From positions 40,939-104,938 of the forward strand of contig CAVGED010000111.1 in assembly GCA_963628035.1 (NCBI GenBank): a stretch of 64,000 nucleotides of DNA, given 5' to 3'. The notes below the pieces were generated by a model. The model worked only from the letters and a program-made list of their open reading frames with translations, ran no database searches and had not been told where the DNA came from. Positions within the stretch are counted from its first letter, which is position 1. Every line of letters starts with the position of its first letter. The position numbers were made by a program, and so were the translations under genes. The DNA comes from 14-2 sp963628035. GTDB lineage: Bacteria > Bacillota > Clostridia > Lachnospirales > Lachnospiraceae. Below are positions 58,738 through 64,000 of the stretch, one piece after another.

Positions 58738-60312
58738 ATGAAAACAAAGAAACATTTGCGTAATGCAAAAAAAGTGATGGCATTTATGCTGACTGTGGTG
58801 ATGCTACTGCCTGTGGCCGCCTGCGGCAATGGACAGACAGTCAATCAGGGAGACAGTGCTTCAGATTCCGGTCTGTCCGGTACGCTGAATATTGTTGTGG
58901 CAGACTTTGGCTATGGGATTAACTGGCTGAAGGCCGTTGCACAGGTTTATATGGCACAGAATAAAAATGTGTCCATTAAGGTCGAGGGAACCGTTGTTCC
59001 GCATCAGCTTCTGTCCCAGATTGAGGGTGGTCTGGATACCTATGATATTTTTCTGGGAACCAGCGGTCCGGAAGGTATGGGCAAAGGGGGTGGTTTTATA
59101 TGTATTGATGATGTGATGGAAATGGTTGTTAAGGGAGAAGAAAAAACCGTAAGAGAAAAGCTCGGTTCATTTGCAGAGATGGCAGAGTATGAGGGACATT
59201 TCTATTCAATGCCATATGTAAATTCCCCCGTGGGCATGATTGCCAATCTTGATACGCTGCAGGAACTTTACGGGGATGATTATGTCCTGCCCAACACCAC
59301 CGATGAATTGCTGGAAATGGGTAAAGACATTGCAGCCAAGGGAGCATATCCTTATATGGATAGCATTTCTTATACCGACATGTTGATGGAGACCTGGTGG
59401 GCACAGTATGATTACGAAGGTTACCAGAATTACTGGAAAGGCATTTATATCGATGAAAATGGTCAGGAGCAGACGGCACTGAATGGTGAATCTCTGGAGC
59501 AACCGGGTAAGCTGGCGGCCATGAAGCTGGCAGAGACACTGTTGAATCCCAAGTACGGTTATAACCATCAATACAGCACTACAATGGATTTTGCGGAGGC
59601 ACAGCTTGCTTTCCTAGGGCAGGGGTACGGAGGTATTGACAATAAGAAGGTTGCTTTTATGCCGAATGGAGCATGGCTGGAAAATGAAATGGAAGCGGTT
59701 CTGACAGAATACCCCGCTGATTTTATTATGTTCAAGGTGCCTGTCATCAGCGAGATTATCGATTTGTTGCCCGATCAATCGGTTGCTGATGATGCAGAGC
59801 TTTCGGCCTTGATCACTGCAATTGACGAAGGAAGTACTGAATTGTCTGGCCCTGGATATGATGTTACTACAGGGGATTTTGAGAAAGTTAGGGTTGCAAG
59901 AAGCTATGTGGATAGTAATACCAACGCACATCAGCTAGGTATTACGGCAACATGTAAAAATGTGGAGCTGGCAAAGGACTTTTTACTGTTTATGACATCA
60001 GGGGCGGCAAGTTCTGTTGCTGGCAGAGAACTTGCCGGTCTGGCACTGCCCTATGGATATTTGCCAAGCACAGACGACGGCTATGAAATATCTACATTTA
60101 TTCAGTCTGTAAATAAAATGTGTGATGGAGCCGTCTATATCGGATATAGTTCTACAACACTGACAAGAAATGGTCTCAGCTTCTCGAAGCTGATCGGAAG
60201 TGCTCTGAGTGCAGCCTTGCGTACGGGAGAGAAGACGGCGGAACAGATTTATCAGGATGATATTACATCCTTTAAGAATGACTGGAAGTTTTTGATTGAA
60301 CAGGGTGAATAG
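58738..60312 (+). CDS. Extracellular sugar-binding lipoprotein
   Basis: 524 residues. Signal peptide ending in lipobox LPVAACG. The mature part is a bacterial solute-binding type 1 fold: LNIVVADFGYGINWLKAVAQ, DIFLGTSGPEGMG, YEGHFYSMPYVNSPVGMIAN with the domain hinge, WWAQYDYEGYQNYW (aromatic, probably sugar-stacking), and FMPNGAWLENEM. Large size for this family suits oligosaccharides. AAAGGAGGA precedes ATG. It delivers ligand to the two permeases. Confidence 0.93.
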   Translation: MKTKKHLRNAKKVMAFMLTVVMLLPVAACGNGQTVNQGDSASDSGLSGTLNIVVADFGYGINWLKAVAQVYMAQNKNVSIKVEGTVVPHQLLSQIEGGLDTYDIFLGTSGPEGMGKGGGFICIDDVMEMVVKGEEKTVREKLGSFAEMAEYEGHFYSMPYVNSPVGMIANLDTLQELYGDDYVLPNTTDELLEMGKDIAAKGAYPYMDSISYTDMLMETWWAQYDYEGYQNYWKGIYIDENGQEQTALNGESLEQPGKLAAMKLAETLLNPKYGYNHQYSTTMDFAEAQLAFLGQGYGGIDNKKVAFMPNGAWLENEMEAVLTEYPADFIMFKVPVISEIIDLLPDQSVADDAELSALITAIDEGSTELSGPGYDVTTGDFEKVRVARSYVDSNTNAHQLGITATCKNVELAKDFLLFMTSGAASSVAGRELAGLALPYGYLPSTDDGYEISTFIQSVNKMCDGAVYIGYSSTTLTRNGLSFSKLIGSALSAALRTGEKTAEQIYQDDITSFKNDWKFLIEQGE

Positions 60313-60329
60313 ATTAGGGAGGGTTTGGT

Positions 60330-63300
60330 ATGAAGGAAAATAAAAAGATGTGGCGTATCATTGCAGCTCTGGGGATATTGATCTTGCTTGGAGTCGTACT
60401 GATCGTTATTGCAGCCCTGCGCGGATGGGGTTCAAAAGCTGAGATTCTTGTAGAACAGGAAAGTTATACTCATGAATATGGAGAAACCTTCGTGGTTCCT
60501 ACAGCGACCTGTACCACAGGAGAAGAGGTGACGGTTCAGGCGTTTGATGCCGACGGTTATGAGGTGCCTGTGGAGTATGGTACGTGTTACTTTGAAAAAG
60601 GTGAGAATAAACTTGTATTTACGGCAGGTGAACTGACAAAGGAAGTACCGGTGATTTGTCAGGATACGCTTCCGCCGGAGATAAAAGTGCAGTTCTCTGC
60701 AACGGCGGTAGTCGGCCACTGGTATGTTCTGCCGGAATTTACCGCAGAGGACATCAGCGGTGTGGATACAGCAAAGAATGAGATTAAGTTGTACAAAGGT
60801 GATGAGACAACGCCCTTGCTGACAGTTCCGGGAGAACGCATTCGGGTGGAGACTGCTGATTCCTACACACTGAAGATCAGTGCGGTTGACTATGACGGGA
60901 ATGAGGCACTTGTGGAAAAGGAGATCAAGGTCATTGAACGTCCGGAGACAGAAGTACTGCAGGATTTCACAGAGAAAGTAAGAGGCTATCACGAGCATAC
61001 CTGGGGCGGCGGAGAACCTGTATTTACATGGTATGAAGAATATGAAGGAAGAAAAGGCGTCATAGGTCTGGGAAGCGCAGATGATGAATTTAACTATGTA
61101 TGGTGGACCGACCTTGGAATGGATCATCTGAATCTTGCGGGATTAACAAAACTGACTTTTAAAGTGAAGGCAGATCTTTCCAGGTGCAGGCAGATATCCG
61201 TAAAGCCGTCTTTTAGCGGAACCGATATTGCTATTACGCCTTCTTCAGATAAAAGTAATGAATGGACAGAAGTAACCGTCAGTCTGGTCAATATGGATGA
61301 TCTGAATCTGGATGATTTTACGATAGGTTTTGCGGTTGCAACCCATGGCGCAGGCGAATGCGTCTGGATCGATGAGGTCATTGCACACTATGTACCCTAT
61401 CCGGAATACACCGTGACCGTAGAAGACGGTTCTGTGGATTATCCATATGATACCATTCCAGAGGGAAGGATTGTGGCCGTGATCCATGATGATTCCAAGA
61501 CACCGGAAGGAAAGGCATTCCTGTATTATGAGGCAAACGGAAAACGGGTTTATGGCGGTTCTCTTACCGTAACGGAGGATATGACACTGAAAGCATTTTA
61601 TACCAAGCTGGTGACAAAAGAACGCTCCATTCCGGCAGGAGCAGTCATGGTCAATGATTTTTCCAGTGCCGGAGAGGTTCTAAACGATTCGGTATGGGGA
61701 TCTGGACAGATAGGTATTTCCGAGTGGTACCGGACTTATGACGGTGTTGCCGGTGTACGCTCCTTTGGTGCTTTGGAGAATGATGATTTTATCTATACAC
61801 AATGGATCGGCGTGCTGCCGGAGAACTTTGATTATGACAGTTACACGCATCTGACATTCCGTATGAAGGTTGATATGGATGCGCTACGGTTTCTGGCACT
61901 TAGAAGTGACAAAGCCGACATAAATCTGCAGAACTATACCGAAAACAAAATGGAATGGACCGATGTTACGGTCAGAATAGATCAGATTCCAGGCTTTCTG
62001 CTGGCAATCGCCAATGTGAAGGGAGCTAGCGGGGAACTGGTCTGGATCGATCAGATTTATGCACAGAAGCTGCCGGATTACAGCAAGTATGAAGTGGCCA
62101 TACCGGACGGAGCTGTGATGGTGGAGAATTTTGCGGATCGGATTGGACCGAATCCGGATGCACTGTGGGGATCCGACTGTGACGGTCTTACAAAATGGTA
62201 TCAGAAGCTGGGGGACGTGTATGGAGTTCAGGCATTTGGATTCCCGGCAGATGTGAAGGAGATCTCCTACAAACGCTGGAGTAATGTGCTGCCGAAGAAT
62301 TTTGATTACAGCAAGTACACGCATCTGACGTTCCGCATCAAAGCAAATAAGGAAGTACTGCGGATGCTCACTTTGGTAGATGGAAACAATAATGAAGCAA
62401 AGCTGCTGGATTTGCTTGAAGTCAGCAATGAATGGACGACCGTGAAGGTGAAGCTTGCGGGTCTTGATATGCAGAGCCTGACACTTGCCATCAGCAACGT
62501 AGAAGGAGCCAACGGCGAGATGGTGTGGATCGACCAGGTTTACGCTACGAATGAGCCGGATATGAACAAGTACGAACTGGCAATCCCTGATGGTGCAGTC
62601 ATGGTAGAGGATTTCTCTGATGTAGTTGTTCCGGAGGAAGATAAAGTGTGGGGATCCGACTGTGACGGTCTTACAAAACGGTATCAGAAGCTGGGGGACG
62701 TGTATGGAGTTCAGGCATTTGGATTCCCGGCAGATGTGAAGGAGATCTCCTACAAACGCTGGAGTAATGTGCTGCCGAAGAATTTTGATTACAGCAAGTA
62801 CACGCATCTGACGTTCCGCATCAAAGCAAATAAGGAAGTACTGCGGATGCTCACTTTGGTAGATGGAAACAATAATGAAGCAAAGCTGCTGGATTTGCTT
62901 GAAGTCAGCAATGAATGGACGACCGTGAAGGTGAAGCTTGCGGGTCTTGATATGCAGAGCCTGACACTTGCCATCAGCAACGTAGAAGGAGCCAACGGCG
63001 AGATGGTGTGGATCGACCAGGTTTACGCTACTGCTGAAGAAGAGGAGCCGGCTTTAGAGGAGCTGGCAATTCCAGAAGGAGCAAAGCTGCTGGCGGACTA
63101 CAGCCAGACGATAACACCTTATATTCCTTCGACCTGGGGAAGCGGATCAGGTGCGGCGTACTATAAGAGCTATGATAAGTATGACGGAAGAGCCGGAGTG
63201 TTTGCAATGGGCTGCAACGGCGAGTGCTTTATGTGGTATACGGGCGTTGGTCTGGAAGCCATGGATCTGACGAATGCCACTTCTGTGGTATTCCGTATGA

Positions 63301-64000
63301 AAGTACGCGGAGACATACGTTCACTGGTTCTGTTGTACAACGACGGATACAACGAATATGAAATGCTACCCCTGATTGAGACTAAGGATGCGTGGACAGA
63401 GGTGAGGATAAATCTTGCAGATCTGGCGATCAATGATATCAGCAATGTCAGCTTCCAGTTCCGGTTTGGAACCTGGAACAACGGAGAATGCGAGTATGTC
63501 TGGTTCGACCAGGTATATGCCCGCTATGATGTAGAGGAGCTGGCAATTCCGGACGGAGCAAAGCTGCTGGCGGACTACAGCCAGACGATAACACCTTATA
63601 TTCCTTCGACCTGGGGAAGCGGATCAGGTGCGGCGTACTATAAGAGCTATGATAAGTATGACGGAAGAGCCGGAGTGTTTGCGATGGGCTGCAACGGCGA
63701 GTGCTTCATGTGGTATACAGGCGTTGGCCTGGAATCCATGGATCTGACGGGCGCAACGTCAGTAACCTTCCGGATGAATGTAAGAGGCGATATCCGTATG
63801 CTGCAACTGTTATACAATGATGGAAACAGCGAATATGATATGCTGCCTCTGATTGAGACAAAATGGGAATGGACAGAGGTTACGGTAGCTCTTGCAGACC
63901 TTGCAATCAATGATATCAGCAATGTCAGCTTCCAGTTCCGGTTTGCAACCTGGGACTACGGAGAATGCGAGCATGTCTGGTTCGACCAGGTGTATGCTTC
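60330..64000 (+). CDS. Very large membrane-anchored repeat protein with CBM-like modules (3' end outside window)
   Basis: ATG at 60330 with AGGGAGGG; the frame stays open to the window end, over 1220 residues. A short cytoplasmic tail and one membrane helix (residues ~8-28: IIAALGILILLGVVLIVIAA) anchor it, with no signal cleavage site. Outside: an Ig/cadherin-like segment (AEILVEQESYTHEYGETF, DTLPPEIKV), a jelly-roll-like module, an InlB/Flg_new-like segment (YTVTVEDGSVDYPYDT), then repeated ~160-residue beta modules with VMV-FS, VWGS, THLTFR-KV and WIDQ-YA landmarks. At least five modules are visible in two subtypes. Probably a cell-surface glycan-binding protein helping the adjacent importer. 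Confidence 0.8.
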   Translation, partial: MKENKKMWRIIAALGILILLGVVLIVIAALRGWGSKAEILVEQESYTHEYGETFVVPTATCTTGEEVTVQAFDADGYEVPVEYGTCYFEKGENKLVFTAGELTKEVPVICQDTLPPEIKVQFSATAVVGHWYVLPEFTAEDISGVDTAKNEIKLYKGDETTPLLTVPGERIRVETADSYTLKISAVDYDGNEALVEKEIKVIERPETEVLQDFTEKVRGYHEHTWGGGEPVFTWYEEYEGRKGVIGLGSADDEFNYVWWTDLGMDHLNLAGLTKLTFKVKADLSRCRQISVKPSFSGTDIAITPSSDKSNEWTEVTVSLVNMDDLNLDDFTIGFAVATHGAGECVWIDEVIAHYVPYPEYTVTVEDGSVDYPYDTIPEGRIVAVIHDDSKTPEGKAFLYYEANGKRVYGGSLTVTEDMTLKAFYTKLVTKERSIPAGAVMVNDFSSAGEVLNDSVWGSGQIGISEWYRTYDGVAGVRSFGALENDDFIYTQWIGVLPENFDYDSYTHLTFRMKVDMDALRFLALRSDKADINLQNYTENKMEWTDVTVRIDQIPGFLLAIANVKGASGELVWIDQIYAQKLPDYSKYEVAIPDGAVMVENFADRIGPNPDALWGSDCDGLTKWYQKLGDVYGVQAFGFPADVKEISYKRWSNVLPKNFDYSKYTHLTFRIKANKEVLRMLTLVDGNNNEAKLLDLLEVSNEWTTVKVKLAGLDMQSLTLAISNVEGANGEMVWIDQVYATNEPDMNKYELAIPDGAVMVEDFSDVVVPEEDKVWGSDCDGLTKRYQKLGDVYGVQAFGFPADVKEISYKRWSNVLPKNFDYSKYTHLTFRIKANKEVLRMLTLVDGNNNEAKLLDLLEVSNEWTTVKVKLAGLDMQSLTLAISNVEGANGEMVWIDQVYATAEEEEPALEELAIPEGAKLLADYSQTITPYIPSTWGSGSGAAYYKSYDKYDGRAGVFAMGCNGECFMWYTGVGLEAMDLTNATSVVFRMKVRGDIRSLVLLYNDGYNEYEMLPLIETKDAWTEVRINLADLAINDISNVSFQFRFGTWNNGECEYVWFDQVYARYDVEELAIPDGAKLLADYSQTITPYIPSTWGSGSGAAYYKSYDKYDGRAGVFAMGCNGECFMWYTGVGLESMDLTGATSVTFRMNVRGDIRMLQLLYNDGNSEYDMLPLIETKWEWTEVTVALADLAINDISNVSFQFRFATWDYGECEHVWFDQVYA
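62165..62548 (+). repeat. 384-base repeat, copy 1 (module type A)
   Basis: Matches 62648-63031 at 383 of 384 bases, period 483. The single difference (62196 T, 62679 C) changes Trp to Arg. Confidence 0.97.
62648..63031 (+). repeat. 384-base repeat, copy 2 (module type A)
   Basis: Near-identical to 62165-62548; flanking ~100 bases between copies differ, so duplication or conversion covered the module core. Confidence 0.97.
63059..64000 (+). repeat. Tandem modules of type B, period 477
   Basis: GAGCTGGCAATTCC begins copies at 63059 and 63536. The first ~170 bases of each are almost identical (for example GCAAAGCTGCTGGCGGACTA), then they diverge moderately before becoming similar again around AATGATATCAGCAATGTCAG. 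Confidence 0.9.

Noticed and set aside
61884..62807. 307-residue open frame on the minus strand with internal repeats
   Set aside because: It is the complement of the repeat protein gene; its repeats simply mirror the 483-base period, and there is no ribosome binding site.

Overview
The window looks like a chromosomal segment of a gut-type Clostridia bacterium, most likely Lachnospiraceae (inferred from gene order and family likeness, not from a search). Support includes the prkC-rsgA-rpe-thiN order, a YlmC/YmxH sporulation-family gene before nrdR, CIRCE-controlled groESL, a TPP-riboswitch thiamine salvage operon, cre/LacI-type sugar operators, and many dispersed structured intergenic repeats. 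I saw no rRNA, tRNA, CRISPR array, transposase or prophage gene. Layout: 0-3.2 kb is the end of a PASTA kinase gene followed by rsgA, rpe, thiN and rhaM. 3.2-8.9 kb is housekeeping: ymaF-like, ychF, ylmC-like, nrdR, an isochorismatase-like gene, yqeG, rpiB, efp and ridA. 8.9-13.7 kb holds an exported ComEC-like metallo-beta-lactamase lipoprotein, a MATE exporter behind a structured leader, and an aminopeptidase P. 13.8-19.6 kb is a divergent hexuronate cluster (uxaC and a LacI regulator against uxaB-uxaA) with two identical-core operators. 19.6-24.2 kb is the thiamine salvage operon thiE-thiD-cytX-thiW-thiM. 24.2-25.6 kb is a low-GC two-gene module (DUF3990-like protein plus HTH protein) resembling a toxin-antitoxin pair. 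25.7-32.4 kb carries a HAD phosphatase, a CPBP protease and the arabinose genes araR, araA and araB. 32.4-33.1 kb is a second low-GC pair, MNT plus HEPN-like. 33.3-39.5 kb is gltB-gltD behind a leader terminator and a hairpin that fits the ANTAR antitermination motif. 40.1-46.4 kb is a heterodimeric ABC exporter and groES-groEL. 46.7-49.3 kb is a small sugar-phosphate-like operon (MBL hydrolase, frameshifted SIS gene, ROK kinase). 49.4-64 kb is a beta-mannoside-type utilisation locus: AraC regulator, GH2 beta-mannosidase, a 44-residue peptide, an SGNH hydrolase remnant, two paralogous uncharacterised barrel proteins (one without a visible signal, one a lipoprotein), an ABC sugar importer, and a very large membrane-anchored repeat protein cut off by the window end. 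How it works together: the window mixes core metabolism with inducible sugar operons, each with its own regulator next to it. Much of the regulation is visible as RNA or DNA structure: a TPP riboswitch, a gltB attenuator, hairpins covering the ylmC ribosome binding site and the araA start codon, CIRCE, and paired operators. The most interesting material is the 49-64 kb glycan locus with its unassigned enzyme pair and repeat protein, the gltB leader, and a family of intergenic elements with conserved loops and variable but paired stems.
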